Shown here piece after piece: positions 45,880 to 57,683 of a stretch of 64,000 bases of DNA. Numbering within the stretch: position 1 is the first letter of the stretch; every line of letters starts with the position of its first letter. The position numbers were made by a program, and so were the translations under genes. The stretch spans positions 68,978,383 to 69,042,382 of the forward strand of contig JAKGHH010000002.1 of assembly GCA_022828595.1 (NCBI GenBank), given 5' to 3'. Below the pieces are notes generated by a model. It was given only the letters and a program-made list of their open reading frames with translations. It had not been told where the DNA came from and made no database searches. The DNA comes from Nelumbo lutea (lineage: Eukaryota > Streptophyta > Magnoliopsida > Proteales > Nelumbonaceae).

Positions 45880-48080
45880 CTATGTGACTATGACGCCGAA
45901 AAAATGTGATACCGGAAAAACTTATAATCAATCAACTGTCATCATCATAAAAGTGGTAACTGGTAACCAAGGAGTGGGTTTCCGCCAAAACTTACTGGGG
46001 TTTGATTTTTTTGGAAAGATGAACAAAAATTTTACTCAACAAAAAACATTACACAAAAGGGGCTCAACCCAGAAACGCGGACTACCCCACCACCAGAAAG
46101 AGTCCACCACATCACGCAATGTATCCCTTTGAGGAGCTTGAATTTGACTGTAACCATAAAAAATCAGGTTAAAACCATATTGCTGTTCATGATTTACATC
46201 AAAGACAACCGATCCATGAACACCCAAACCTACCAACCCTTGTGATGGGCCCAAACTAACAGAGAAATCATTGATTCTGACTGACCGTGGGGATTGGCGG
46301 TTACTTAAGAGATAAATGTAACCATGGTTATAGCAGGTTTCATCCAACTCACACCTGAAATAGACCCAACCAGCTGGTTTTGAGCCTGTTCAGCAGCAGT
46401 CCAAATGGTCGGAACAATTGGTCCGGTTGGGTCTCAACACCCTGCCTAGACATTCCACACAAATCCAAATAGAAAATTCAGGGATCCAGATCAGAAATGA
46501 GCTGATCTGATTCCCCATGCTTGCAGTGTCCCCGGTAGGACCCATTTCCTGATACCCGATAAACCCAACATTGTACTTAGAGACAAGAAGGTTCTATGGA
46601 TAAAAAATGGATCAGAGTTGAAGTGTACAAATGGGTGCAGGATGAAACCTCAAAGTACCAGACCAGACCACTGGAAGAGCACCAGAAAAAGCATTGTCAG
46701 TGTTTGTTGGAGTTTCCCAATTGGACAGTTAATGAGTAATGTCACTGTGATTCCTTCTTTTTTATATATGTAGGTTAGTTGGGATAAGATCAAAACAAAC
46801 CTACACTTACACTGGATAACCCAATCATACACCTGCAATGGATAGCCCAACAATGGCAGATAACCAGAGAGTAAAGTAGGGGATGACATCTGCCTCTGCA
46901 GTAGCAAGGTCCCACCCACCATACCTCTCTCTCTCTCTCTCTCTCTGTCTCTCTGTACCAATTTTGTCAGCCTGTATTGGGACGGTTACATATTTGGGTC
47001 CAATTATAAATGAATCGAAGTCTGATCACCTTAATTGAATCATTTGGAGCTCTATATGAGACTTCTATTAATTACCTTACAACCTTCAAGGTGTTCGAGA
47101 TCACCTTAATTGAATCATTTGGAGCTCTATATGAGACTTCTATTAATTACCTTACAACCTTCAAGGTGTTCGACAGAAAGTAAAGCAGGGAATGGCATAT
47201 GCCTCTGCAGTAGCAAGCTCCCACCCACCATACCTCTCTCTCTCTTTCTCTCTCGTATCAATTTTATCAGCTTGGTTTGGGATGGGTACATATTTGGGTC
47301 TAATTATAAATGAAACGAAGTTTGATCACCTTAATTGAATCATTTGGAGCTCTATTTGAGACTGTTCTATTAATTACCTTACAACCTTCAAGGTGTTCGA
47401 CAGAATTTCTGGTGGGACAATTCGGGTCAAAAGCCCTACCCCTTCCCACCCACCGCCACCCTTGAAGAAAAAAGACCTATCATGATAAGTCTTGGTACAT
47501 GGGTGAGTTGTGTTCGTTGAATATATGAGACAATCCATGTGCAGGATCATCAGTAGAGACAAACATCATAGATTTATAGTAGATAATCCAGCGTTTTAAC
47601 TTTCCATCTTCCCCACCTTTTAACAAACTTGCTTCAATATATGATTGGCCAAAGTCGGTGAGATTGACTGAGCGGATGGGATTAAATTTAAAACACCGAT
47701 GGATGGTGACCAAAATCACAGCGCATCCCATGACCAACTGCCTCCACATGCCTCTTGGAAAAGATGGAAAGCCTCTTCAAAAACTGGTACCTTTCATATT
47801 GTCCATGGAATGAAATATGAGAGAAAGATAAACATCCCCCATCCACATCAATCACTCACAAAACCACACCGTTGCTCAGAGGTTACGCTTAAGTTAAGAC
47901 TTAGTGGATGTCTTACAAAACTATCAATTTCCTGGGGCGTGCCCTTACTTTGAGAAGCTGGGATAGGGGAGATGGATTCAATTTTAATCCATTTTGACCG
48001 GGCAAAGTCATAGAAGTAATAAAATAGAATAAATGCAGATAAACCTTTCGACGATTTGCTCCCTACATTCACCTTTGGAT
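45880..48080. other. Less A+T-rich block with unassigned minus-strand frames
   Basis: This stretch is visibly less A+T-rich than its flanks. Minus-strand open frames at 46347-46036, 47749-47480 and 48072-47848 look somewhat protein-like (SVSLGPSQGLVGLGVHGSVV; GKLKRWIIYYKSMMF), but I recognise no family and cannot connect them by convincing splice sites. It may hold a decayed gene or an unfamiliar element. Confidence 0.25.
46868..47402. repeat. ~306 bp tandem duplication with an inner 75 bp duplication
   Basis: AGTAAAGTAGGGGATGACAT at about 46869 and AGTAAAGCAGGGAATGGCAT at about 47178 start two direct copies about 306 bp apart, both with CTGCAGTAGCAAG, a (CT)n tract and TATTTGGGTC. GATCACCTTAATTGAATCAT occurs at 47024, 47099 and 47323; the first two mark an exact-looking 75 bp tandem duplication inside the first copy. 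Confidence 0.8.
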
Positions 48081-49528
48081 CCTTAAAACATGACTTTGTG
48101 TCTTGTGGTTATCAAATGAGACGTTATTTACAGTGTAAAATCCATAAATGGACAATTGGGTATCCCTGTTGCCTACTTATTTTGACTAGAACAACCCAAC
48201 CGAGCTTAAGGCCAGTTCCATTTCCATGTGATATGCCCCTCTCAGGAATACCATTTTGGGTCATTGGGAAGAATTAAGAGGCCCAAGAGAAACAAACAAA
48301 CAGAATACTGTTCTCATATCACAGGAATCATCACAAGATTTCAAAGTATGGATTTGGCTCTTCAAAGTTCAAACAAATAATTATTTACCCATTCTACAAA
48401 ACAAATTGTCTAATCAAATTACCCATCAAATTTTTTATTAGAAATTACCCATAAATAAATAGAAAAGGTAAAGACGAATTTTTCTAGAACCTGGTCAATT
48501 CCTCCTCTAATATGTCTTGTCCATTGACAAACAATAGGCTGATACTTAGAAATAATTAACACTCAGAAACATCATTGCTTCTTTTATTTCTTTTTTCTAT
48601 TGAGAAGAATCACTGCCTCTAAATCAAACCCACCCATCTCTTTCCAATCCTCCATCACAACATTAAGTTAGGCGGTAGAGCAGGTATAGGGACAATGACA
48701 AAAGTAAGTGGGATGACTCACTGGATGAGAGTAGAGATACCCCTCCCCCACTCAACTCACTCCAATTTCTAATAATTCAGAGTTCACTAATGAATTCAAA
48801 TTCAAGGCCTCTTGAAGTAGGTGAGGCTTAATATGGCAATCCAAACTCACTTTTCCTTTTCCATAGTGGATTTTGGCTGCAAGTAAAACTACCCCTAGTT
48901 TTCCCTACCCCCTACCCAAATCCATATGTTACGCCACTCTGTAATTCTCAATCTAAAAGCAAACCCACCTTCTCTTGAGTTCATCCTAATTGGCCCAACC
49001 AAGAAAAAAAAAATTAACCACCCAAACCCTTTTTGTTTATATTTACCTTTAAAAAGAAATAATAAATAAAAATCTCCTTTTGTTTATTCACCGTTGCAGC
49101 CCCCAATTAATGTAATTCGAGCAAAAACAGAAATGAAAAAACGAAAGAGAAAATAGAGCTATTTTCAACGGGGCATTCCTGCAAATTCAAAGAAATCAAT
49201 GAGTAATCAATATAGCAAGCAATTTAATTTCTCACAATTAAATATCATATTCGAAATATTCTTTTGATAACAATACAACTTGTGACAACCGTTGAATTTC
49301 TTCCCTTTTTATCTTCTCATTTTATTCTTTAATAAAATGTACAAATTACAGCCCTAAATTACCTCTTATAACTCTACACAGGGTGGAGTTTTGATGAAGA
49401 GCACAATTGAGGAAAAATAAAGAAAAAAGACTAACGAAGTCCAGAGAGAGAAACGGAGATATAAGGATACTAACGGCGATGGCTCCTCATTCGGGAATCG
49501 GGAAGTAAATTCCCTGACCGACCCTTCA
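48081..49528. other. Intergenic DNA and 3' UTR of the NHL12-like gene
   Basis: No gene recognised. AATAAA on the minus strand at 49321-49326 lies about 200 bp past the stop codon of the NHL gene at 49529 and is its likely polyadenylation signal. Confidence 0.4.
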
Positions 49529-50161
49529 TCAGACATCAACCCCACAGGGTTGCACCAGCTGATACTTAAAGGCGGTTCCGACCTGGATACCGGTGTTCCG
49601 GCTGCCAAACGTGATATACGCCGGGCAATTGACGTAGATATGGTAGTTGCCTGAGATCCAAGTACCCACCTTCCATCTGACCCGTCCATCGACCTTGATT
49701 TTGATCAAGACCATCCCGATGTTCTGATCCTGAGACAGCAAGGCCGCCAGATAAGGCGCAATCGGCACGTTTGACCCGTAGACGAACGGCGACCAGATGT
49801 TGATGTCTTTGTGACCCTCGTACGTCGGAGGCAATCTAGTAGGGAGAGTGATCTGCTGGTTGCTGTACTCCGCGAACACATCGAGCCTGTCGTAGTATAT
49901 GCCGATCTTGTCGTTGGGGTTCCTCGACGAGAGAGTTATCTGCATATTCGAGTTGAGCAAGTTCGAACCGGTGACGTTGAACTGGAAAACCGTCACGTCT
50001 TGGAGCGTGAACTTAGGCTTGGTTGGCCGAAGGATCGCCCATACAAGGAAGACGACGAACAGGATTAATAGGATGAAGAAGAGAATTCCGGCACATATTC
50101 GCCGGATGAGCTTCTTCCTCTTATGGCCGTGTTTGCCACAGTCCCCCTTCTTCTCCGACAT
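49529..50161 (-). CDS. NDR1/HIN1-like protein (LEA_2 family), NHL12-like
   Basis: An intronless 210-residue NHL-family protein. Residues 1-21 are basic (KKGDCGKHGHKRKKLIRR), followed by a membrane segment at 22-44 (ICAGILFFILLILFVVFLVW). The LEA_2 domain follows, with RNPNDKIGIYYDRLDVFAEY at 80-99 carrying the NPNxxIxxYYD signature. WSPFVYGSNVPI lies mid-domain, and the C-terminus ends in CGVDV, as in NHL1/NHL12-type proteins. Length, topology and C-terminal cysteine all fit the group. A minus-strand TATAAAT (50251-50257) lies about 90 bp upstream. Family members sit at the plasma membrane or plasmodesmata and respond to pathogens; the role here is inferred from family. No defects seen. Confidence 0.93.
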   Translation of the reverse strand: MSEKKGDCGKHGHKRKKLIRRICAGILFFILLILFVVFLVWAILRPTKPKFTLQDVTVFQFNVTGSNLLNSNMQITLSSRNPNDKIGIYYDRLDVFAEYSNQQITLPTRLPPTYEGHKDINIWSPFVYGSNVPIAPYLAALLSQDQNIGMVLIKIKVDGRVRWKVGTWISGNYHIYVNCPAYITFGSRNTGIQVGTAFKYQLVQPCGVDV

Positions 50162-50250
50162 CGCTTCTCGCCGATTTTCCTCTCAATTCTGCACCGGAAT
50201 CGTCCCGATGGAGTGAGCTAGTGGGAGAATTCTACTTCTCTGGACCGAAG

Positions 50251-50257
50251 ATTTATA
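50251..50257 (-). promoter_or_regulatory. TATA box of the NHL12-like gene
   Basis: TATAAAT on the minus strand about 90 bp upstream of the start codon at 50161, in a GA-rich surrounding (AGAGAGAACGAGAGAGA). This predicts a 5' UTR of about 60 nt. Confidence 0.55.
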
Positions 50258-50299
50258 GACTATAGAGAGAACGAGAGAGACGTTGGCCTTGAGTGAGTG

Positions 50300-52085
50300 T
50301 TGACGGGGGACGTCAAACCCGTTATAGAGAACGAGAAATTATTAATTATTAAACAAATAAATGAGTGAATTATCATCTAGATTCTAGAGGGCCTCCTGGC
50401 TCTTGCAACGGTTAGATGGTGATGATGATTATCAATCTGACGGTGGCGGAGGTGGGTCTCACCTGAGTGGCATCTCAGGTGAAGGAGTGGTGGAAAATAA
50501 CGCATATTTATCTCCTCCATAAATAAATAATTAATTTTGTCTTTCAATAACTAAATAAATAAAGAATTATTTGGGAAGTGTGCGTCTGTATTGGATCACT
50601 AGTACTCACTAGTAATTAGTGACAGTGTTTAATCATTTAATTAATTAAAATATTGTAGGGTAAATTAGTCATTTAATAATAACGGGGCACTTTCGTCATA
50701 CTAAAAAGAAGTATTATCTGAAAGTGACACCTACTGTCCAAACTCTATACGTCCCATTCATGATTTTTTTATCTTGATTAGTGAATGCGAAAAGACGGAA
50801 GTAGCCTTGTGTGCTCAGCCGAAAAAGGGCAAAAATGTAGGCAAAAGGCGGGAGAGAAAGTTTAAGTGCTTTTCTGCTGGGGTTTTGATTTGATGTGATT
50901 TTAATCAAAACGGAAACGGAGTTGTTAATGGGAGTGATGATGCTTTGACCATTCATCGTTAGGTCGGAGAGGGTTGATGGAGAGAACCGTGGCCAATACG
51001 TCATCGTCCGCAAGGGGGGACCCACTAGATATGACGAGAATCTCCCTCTCTAACCGACCTAATTGTTTCTTTATATTTTCCCCCTTTGTTCTTTTGGGTT
51101 TTTGGGTTCGAGAATATACTTGGACCAGAAAAAAATGAATAAACAAATAATAAAATCTTGTAAATTAAGGAATGATGGATACTCCCATTAATTGACCAAA
51201 ACACCCTCCTGCCTTCTCAAAAATAACAAATCTGTGATTCCCAGCGCCCTGGTGCATATTAGCTCCTGCAATACCAAAATACTCACCTCACCAGTTTTAT
51301 TAAAGGAAACAAATTAAATCATTTGGTGGAACAGTTTCGTGGAATTGTGGGTTACGGGCTTGTGGAGGAAAAATGGGTCCCTCAACAAACTTCATCTCCA
51401 CCTATGGTTTCTTTTTTTTTCTTTCTCAGTTTCTCCTTTATTATCTTTCTTTCACAAACAAAAAATGTGATTGACATGAGAGGTCCCATCCTCATCTACA
51501 AACACCACCCACCATACAGTAACAGTACTCATGGCCCACAGCTCTGGGCTAAATACATGAGAGCCCAAAGTTACAGATCAGAGAGCCCAATTTAAGATAA
51601 TGGGCCTTCTTAATAGCTGCATTGCACGTTCTTGTAGTGTTGAAACTTCAAAAGGCATGGGCAATACTGCAATAGTGGGTGAAAAACAACTATCAACCCC
51701 TTGAGTTATTTATTATGGGCTGGCTTTGAAGAGACATGATGAGCCCATAAGGCTCAATATTGGCTTTGTGAGTTATATTGCAAAGGTGAAGCCCTTTTTA
51801 AACGGGACTACTATTATTTGATTATGTCCGTGCTACCTAACTTTGTCCTATATCCAAGACACCGGCGCATTGACACCACACCATTTGCTTTTGGGCCCCC
51901 ATTAATCAACCGTCGTCCACTTTCTTCCTTTTATTAATGATTTTAAGCTCAACCCATCTACAAGCAAAACCAGGTGTGTTAACCAATGAATGGGCAAAGC
52001 AGAGCTGTTAATTACTTCTTTATTTCTTTGTTTTTTGAATGCAATACGATATGCTTGTGATGTCATGGTGTGGTCATGTCTCCAG
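50300..52085. other. Intergenic DNA upstream of the NHL12-like gene
   Basis: Contains a short palindrome CACCTGAGTGGCATCTCAGGTG (about 50461-50482, arms CACCTGAG/CTCAGGTG). Open frames are short and featureless. No transposon ends were recognised. Confidence 0.35.
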
Positions 52086-52089
52086 CCGG

Positions 52090-52345
52090 GTATGGAATTA
52101 GGGTGTCAGCAGATCGGGTCTGGGCCAAGTCCATATATAGTAGACCGATAGGCCCAATCATATGCATCGGTTCTGGGTCTTTGTTGGGTTGGGGCCCGGA
52201 TTTGACAACCCAGACCCACCAAATAATCAGAATATGTTTAATTGCATGCACACAATTAATAAGAGGAAAATTGATAGACCCATACCCAGGCTCTACTAAA
52301 TGGGGCCAGGGATGTCAAGCATCCGATTACTTACCTGACCAGGAT
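52090..52345. repeat. Dispersed GGGTCTGGG-phrase repeat
   Basis: Begins TTAGGGTGTCAGCAGATCGG. On the right AGGGATGTCAAGCATCCGA (52307-52325) repeats the border motif. The interior has GGGTCTGGGCC, GGTTCTGGGTC and CCAGACCCACC words. Non-coding. Confidence 0.4.
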
Positions 52346-52349
52346 TTCG

Positions 52350-53300
52350 ACATGAGCTGAGAAAAATTAAATGTAGAAAATTTGTCAAGTTGGGAATATA
52401 TCCAAATCCCAACCAAAAAAAAGATTTTGTTAATAAAAGAAGTAAAATTGACAAATTAGGGCATATTGGCCGGTGACTTGAATGAATGATGGCTAATGCT
52501 GACACATCAAGAGAGAGGAGGATAAGCACAAGGTCTTTCAGCGCACCAAAGTAGATTTCTCCCCTAAGGGAATCTGGCCCAACTGAAGGATCAAGAGGAC
52601 TTGATAATATCTTGTTACTTGTTTTCTGGCATTTTCCTTTGCTCATTGTAGGACTTTCTTTGCCCCTTATATTCATCTATTGCATTTGAATGTTCATTAA
52701 CTTAAACCAAGGTGAAAATGGGTTCAAAATTTTCAACTAGAATCCTAATTATATTAAACCAGTAGTGGGATATATCTCTCTGAAAATGTCAAAACTCTTT
52801 TCATCTTTAAGCTCAATTTAAGAAGAGTACAAATGCAATATATAAAGTACAAAACCTTGAGTAGAAAATGCCAAAGTAAACGAATGGAGAATCATAAGAA
52901 AATTGTAAAACCATGTCCAATTGTCCATGTGATTCTCATGAATTATGGATTTTGGGCATCTATCTGTGATTTCTCATTTCTCCTGTATACATTATTTTTC
53001 CTTGTCTGTTTCTCATTTCCTCGAAAGGGTGTCCAAATATCAATCAGAAAGAAAAAACCGCATTTCCTATTATATAAATAATGTTTTGTAAATAGTAACA
53101 AGTATTCTTGAATGAACAATTCAAATCAGTACGCAATGAAAAAAAGTGTAAAAATAGAGAGATAAGTGGAAATAAAGAAAAATAAATAGAGGAGTTCGTT
53201 TTTTGGTAAATGGGGGTAAGTTAAGTTGGTGGATTTCTTGGAAAGGAAAGAAATTTATATTCATGTTTTTATATTAGTATATCCTATGGAAAAGAATGAT
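52350..53300. other. Intergenic A+T-rich DNA
   Basis: No gene or structured repeat recognised. Confidence 0.35.
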
Positions 53301-53304
53301 TCTT

Positions 53305-53481
53305 TAAGCCATGTTTGTTTGGGGTGGAAAATTTAACTGGGGTAAACTTTACAGCCTGATTCGATTTTTCACATGTTTGGAAAGCATGTAATTTTACACT
53401 AATTTTTTATTTTTTTACACAGATAATTGATGTAAAATATACATTGAAATTATTGGTATAGTTTTGCAATGCCTCTCTCTC

Positions 53482-53518
<37 letters not shown>

Positions 53519-54035
53519 TCTCTATATCTCTTCGCAGATCGGATCTCAAGGCAGCAGTGACAGGTGATCTGAAACCAGTTGCAGCAATCTGAAACTCTTT
53601 CCTCTGCTTCCATCCTCTCCTTTTTTTCTTCTTCTTCCTTTGCTTTCCTCCTCCTTTGTGTAAATTTTTACACATCGACAGCCAAACATAGGGGGTGTAA
53701 ATTTTCAAAATCTATCGATCCCAATTTCCATGACAACTAAACCAATTCACATTTTTCATCAATATAAAATTGAATTTACACATAAAACAAATACTGTCTT
53801 AATGATTTATTTACCTAGGTAAATAATATCCTCCTAAGACTTGAGTAAATAACTTTCTTATTAAAACATGATGGGACAGTATTATCACTTCAATATTAAT
53901 TTTTTTAAATAAAATGATCATTATATAATTTTACTTGAAACATATAAAAAGACTGATATATACATTCTCATCCCAATAAATATTTTTCAAAAAATACTTA
54001 CCCTGATAAATATAGAATCAAACCAATAAGGCTAT
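53305..54035. mobile_element. Two adjacent MITE-like insertions with a (CT)n tract
   Basis: A first element runs from GCCATGTTTGTTTGGGGTGG (about 53310) to a reverse-complement partner CCCCCTATGTTTGGCTG near 53680-53696. It contains a (CT)n tract at about 53472-53518 and paired GTAAAATTTACA-like words. A second runs from about 53795 to 54030 with TTTACCTAGGTAAATAA and an end whose reverse complement is GCCTTATTGGTTTGATTC. It resembles the element at 40.48 kb. Borders are approximate. Confidence 0.4.
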
Positions 54036-56090
54036 GTATTCCATTTATAAAAAATGGGATGTGCCCAAATCATTTTCTGTCCAATGGGTTCAGCTTGGTT
54101 GACTTGTCCTTGCCGACAGTCTCTGGAGTCTGTCTGTCTATCATCATGCAATAATGCGAAGTTAGTGAAAATATTAATTCAAGGGCATTCTTGTCTTTCT
54201 CCCCCCAACCGGACAACCAATGGGCGAGGACCGAGCCGCCGAGCGCGTCCAAGAGCAAGAAGTGAAGACGTAAACGTAATCGCGTCGATATCACGCAGGT
54301 CAATTCCCACGGAATTATCAATTATTTACTCTCTGCTACTACCAGGAAGAAGGCAACGCCAGTCAGACGACAAAGCAATAAAAGCACAAAAGAACAAGGC
54401 TTAATCGATAATCATGAGTGTTTTCTAGTTAAGTGTACTCACAATTAATCCTAAGCCCACTGTTACTTACTCCTACTGTCCTACAGTCCTACTGCCACAG
54501 AACAGGCTTAAGGTGCAGAGGTCCTAGTTGACCGAATGACCACATGGTACAAAATCAAAGTTTGTGAGCCTGGAATCAGACCACCCCACCGTCCATTTGT
54601 TGCATACCTTTGACTTACTGAACAGAGTCCACCAATCACATGGAGATTAGTCACCTGAGTAGTTCAGATTTTACACTAGGAAATGGGCCCCATTAGTTAA
54701 TATCACTTCATGACCCCACACCTGCCCAAAGTTCACCGTTCTAGTGCTTTTCTTAATTACCCTATTCTAAGGTGGGTTTTTTGGGTTGAGTACTTTGGTT
54801 TGCCTAGATCAGTTCACATGTATCTGTCGCTCAGTGTGGACTGGGTCCGGTTTTAGGTTTAGGGTTTAGATTTAATTGACCCAACTGTCAACCTTTCCCA
54901 ACCCTGATGAATTAGGGTTTAGCTTTTTCAGATCCAACTTTCAATTAGATCCAAGAGGTCATGGTTTCATACGAGGTTTACATCTGGTTATAATTGTGAG
55001 CTGCGACCCATCAAACATTTTTTGTTTAATCTTTTGTTTAATGTATTGGGAACCTAAAAAGGAAGAAAAAGGCTATCTGGGTAGTAAACAAATCGCACAA
55101 GTTAGGGATATCCATCCCTTTTCACCAAGAGAATGTGCATCCCAATAGTTCATATCCAAAAAGTTTTGCTTTTCTAAACTAAAGTTTTATGCAGAGAAAC
55201 TTAACGAATCTCCTAAGTAATACCATGTTGTACTGATAAAGTCCTAACAAGATCTTATCTGACAATTTAAGCCCTGTTATTCAGTTGGGTTTACAGTATC
55301 TCTATCTTTCTTTTCTTTTCTGTTTTTTTTTTTTTTCTTTTTTTACCTATATGGCCTTGCTATTTGATTTGAGATATACATATTTGAAAAGTTAGATACT
55401 CTTCTTCCATAATCAAATATGTTGAAAAGGACAAAAATCTAAAAGGATGAGAACTTGAGGAGAAGAATAAAGGAGAGAGAGAGAACACTTCATGGATGGG
55501 AGATTCTAAAGTGAGAGAACCCAAAATGTAAAAAGAAGAAAAAAACAAGAATAGAAAAGGAAAGAAAAGGATACGTGGAATCAAAATTTCAGACACCAAA
55601 CCTAAGCCATCAAGCATGATTCTGAGAGCCGCTTGAGTGAAGGATGAGTGAGTCATCAGTGGAGTTGAAATCAACCCCCCACAAGATAATTTCCCACAAT
55701 ACACGGCAGATGTTCTCAATACATGGAAGGGATGTGCTGTGGGATATTGTGGGGGGCTGATTTGAACTCTCATCGTGGTTGAATTTTAGGCCTTTAATGC
55801 ATTCATGTTGCCATTATCCATGTTTTTGAAAAAAAAAAAGAAAAGGTGGGAGAGGAGTAAGGAAAAAAAAAACATTATGTAAGGATAGAAGGCATTGTAA
55901 AAAGATTGTTCCTTCCCACCTCTGAATTTTTGAACCCTTCTCCAAGCAATAGAGGGAAAAATATATGTGGTGTGGATAGAACATTCTCTTTTCTATTTGC
56001 TCATATTTTCTTTTTATTTATTATGCATGTGGTCCTATTTTTTGTCCAAAAAGGGGCAGAAAAGAAGAAAAAGAGCAAGGAAAAAGAGAT
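54036..56090. other. Intergenic DNA with a foldback at 55.66-55.77 kb
   Basis: 54190-54360 is a less A+T-rich patch of unknown nature (open frame 54054-54404, no family features). 55662-55769 is a foldback listed separately. The rest has no recognised gene. Confidence 0.35.
55662..55769. repeat. Foldback element, ~48 bp arms
   Basis: GAGTTGAAATCAACCCCCCA (55662-55681) pairs with the reverse complement of the right side, GAGTTCAAATCAGCCCCCCA. The reverse strand reads CCATGTATTGAGAACATCTG, the motif shared with the foldbacks at 10.6 and 10.9 kb. Small, non-coding. Confidence 0.6.
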
Positions 56091-56327
56091 GGAGATGACC
56101 CCTATCCATGTTGGGAGGTCTGGTTTAGTTCCTTTCATGCTTGTTCAAGGACCTTCCGAATTCTCTTTCTGTAATTTCAAGAAAAGTCAGTGGATCATGA
56201 ATGTATTGAGCATAAGATCAAATGGGTCAGACATTATGTACAAGAAATTACAGAAAGAGAATTCGGAAGGTCCACAAGCATGGAAGGAACTAAACCAGAC
56301 CTCCTAACATGGATAGGGGTCATCTCC
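56091..56327. repeat. Near-perfect hairpin, 84-88 bp arms
   Basis: 56091-56178 and the reverse complement of 56244-56327 agree except for two substitutions and one small indel, around a 65-nt loop. The arms begin GGAGATGACCCCTATCCATG and end TTCTCTTTCTGTAATTTC. Such low divergence means the inversion is recent. A transcript across it would fold into a long dsRNA. Confidence 0.85.
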
Positions 56328-56384
56328 ATATCATGAATGTATTGAGCATAAGATCAAATGGGTCAGACATTATGTACAAGAAAT
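56194..56384. repeat. 55 bp direct repeat linked to the hairpin
   Basis: 56194-56248 (loop and the start of the right arm) is repeated without visible change at 56330-56384, directly after the hairpin. Both start ATCATGAATGTATTGAGC and end TGTACAAGAAAT. The arrangement loop - inverted arm - loop again suggests template switching during repair. Confidence 0.85.
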
Positions 56385-56389
56385 ATTGT

Positions 56390-57678
56390 TAGAGAAATAC
56401 TATATTTAACCATTTATATGGTGTTTTCCATCACGTATGATTTTGTTTTTCAAAACAAAAACAACTGCTGTACCAGCAAAAATATATTTATTTTGCTGAT
56501 GTTGTAGTTGTATCTATTTAGAAAACAAAATTAATCATATTGCCAAACACCCCTTTAGTAAATGAGACTGGATCAATAGGCACACCATTATGAGCAAAAT
56601 ATATATTATTGATTTTGGCTTGAAACCAATGTTTAATATATCAATATCTGAAGGCACTGATATTGGTATTAGATATATACAACTACCATGATACACGTCT
56701 AATTATGCGAATCAATACATATGATAGTGACTAGCGAAACTTGAAGTCAAGTCATCCTAACTCCATGTCACTTAGCGCCCGACACTTTAAGCCATTAAGC
56801 CACCTCTTCACTTGGGACAAAAAATGAAATAAAATTAATTTTATTAACTTTATCGTCAACATGCAATATAAACCAATAGCATATGTTTATTCCAACTTAA
56901 AATTAAAAAGAATAATATATATTGAAAACTAGTATTTTATAAATATTAATGAAATAATTAGTCTATCAAGCCTACGTTTGTATCACAAATTGATTTTTAC
57001 TCTCAATAAATTTATACAAATAAAAATATCAATAATAGAATAATTATTCTACTACTTAAAAAAATGTACATGATATGTATCTTAAAATTTTAATATATTT
57101 TTATAAATTATTAATTGATTTATTAATTTAAACTAAATAATGATATATTTATTATTTATAAAAATAGTCTTTTTTACAAAAATATTCAAGAATATTATAT
57201 TAAATTGAATCTATCAAATCCACTATTTTATATTTATATAAAAATGACTTCTTATTGACTTTTTTATTAACGTTGAAAAGTAAAAATAGTAAAATAGAAA
57301 ATAATTGATATTGTAATTAAAATATAATAACTGTATATATTTAATCTTAGACTTAAATAGAATATAACATAACAATGCCTTTGTACATGCATTAATTTGT
57401 AAATATCTATATAATATGAGTCTTGGACACTTGATTGATGGATTGTCAACAAAATTGTATGATATTTATGCATCTTATTATATTAATTATAATATATTTC
57501 TTCATATATACTTTTAAAATATACATTTCTTATGTATTTATACCATATTTGTGGCTATTTTGACCTTAAATTTAGTGTTTTTGATATATTTATGAAATTT
57601 GTATATATTTCTTCATATATCTTCATATCCATGAGTTTCCAAAGCATATCTATATTCGTATCCAAGTTGTCCGATACA
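56390..57678. other. A+T-rich intergenic DNA
   Basis: Dominated by A/T words between 56820 and 57530. No gene or transposon ends recognised. Confidence 0.45.
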
Positions 57679-57683
57679 ATACC

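Noticed and set aside
49811..50216. Plus-strand frames opposite the NHL12-like gene
   Set aside because: Antisense shadows with no independent support.
55360..55773. 137-codon minus-strand frame
   Set aside because: Its start is one arm of a foldback and the rest is Ser/Phe/Leu low complexity.
55906..56307. 133-codon plus-strand frame
   Set aside because: Runs through the 56.1 kb hairpin; no protein family features.
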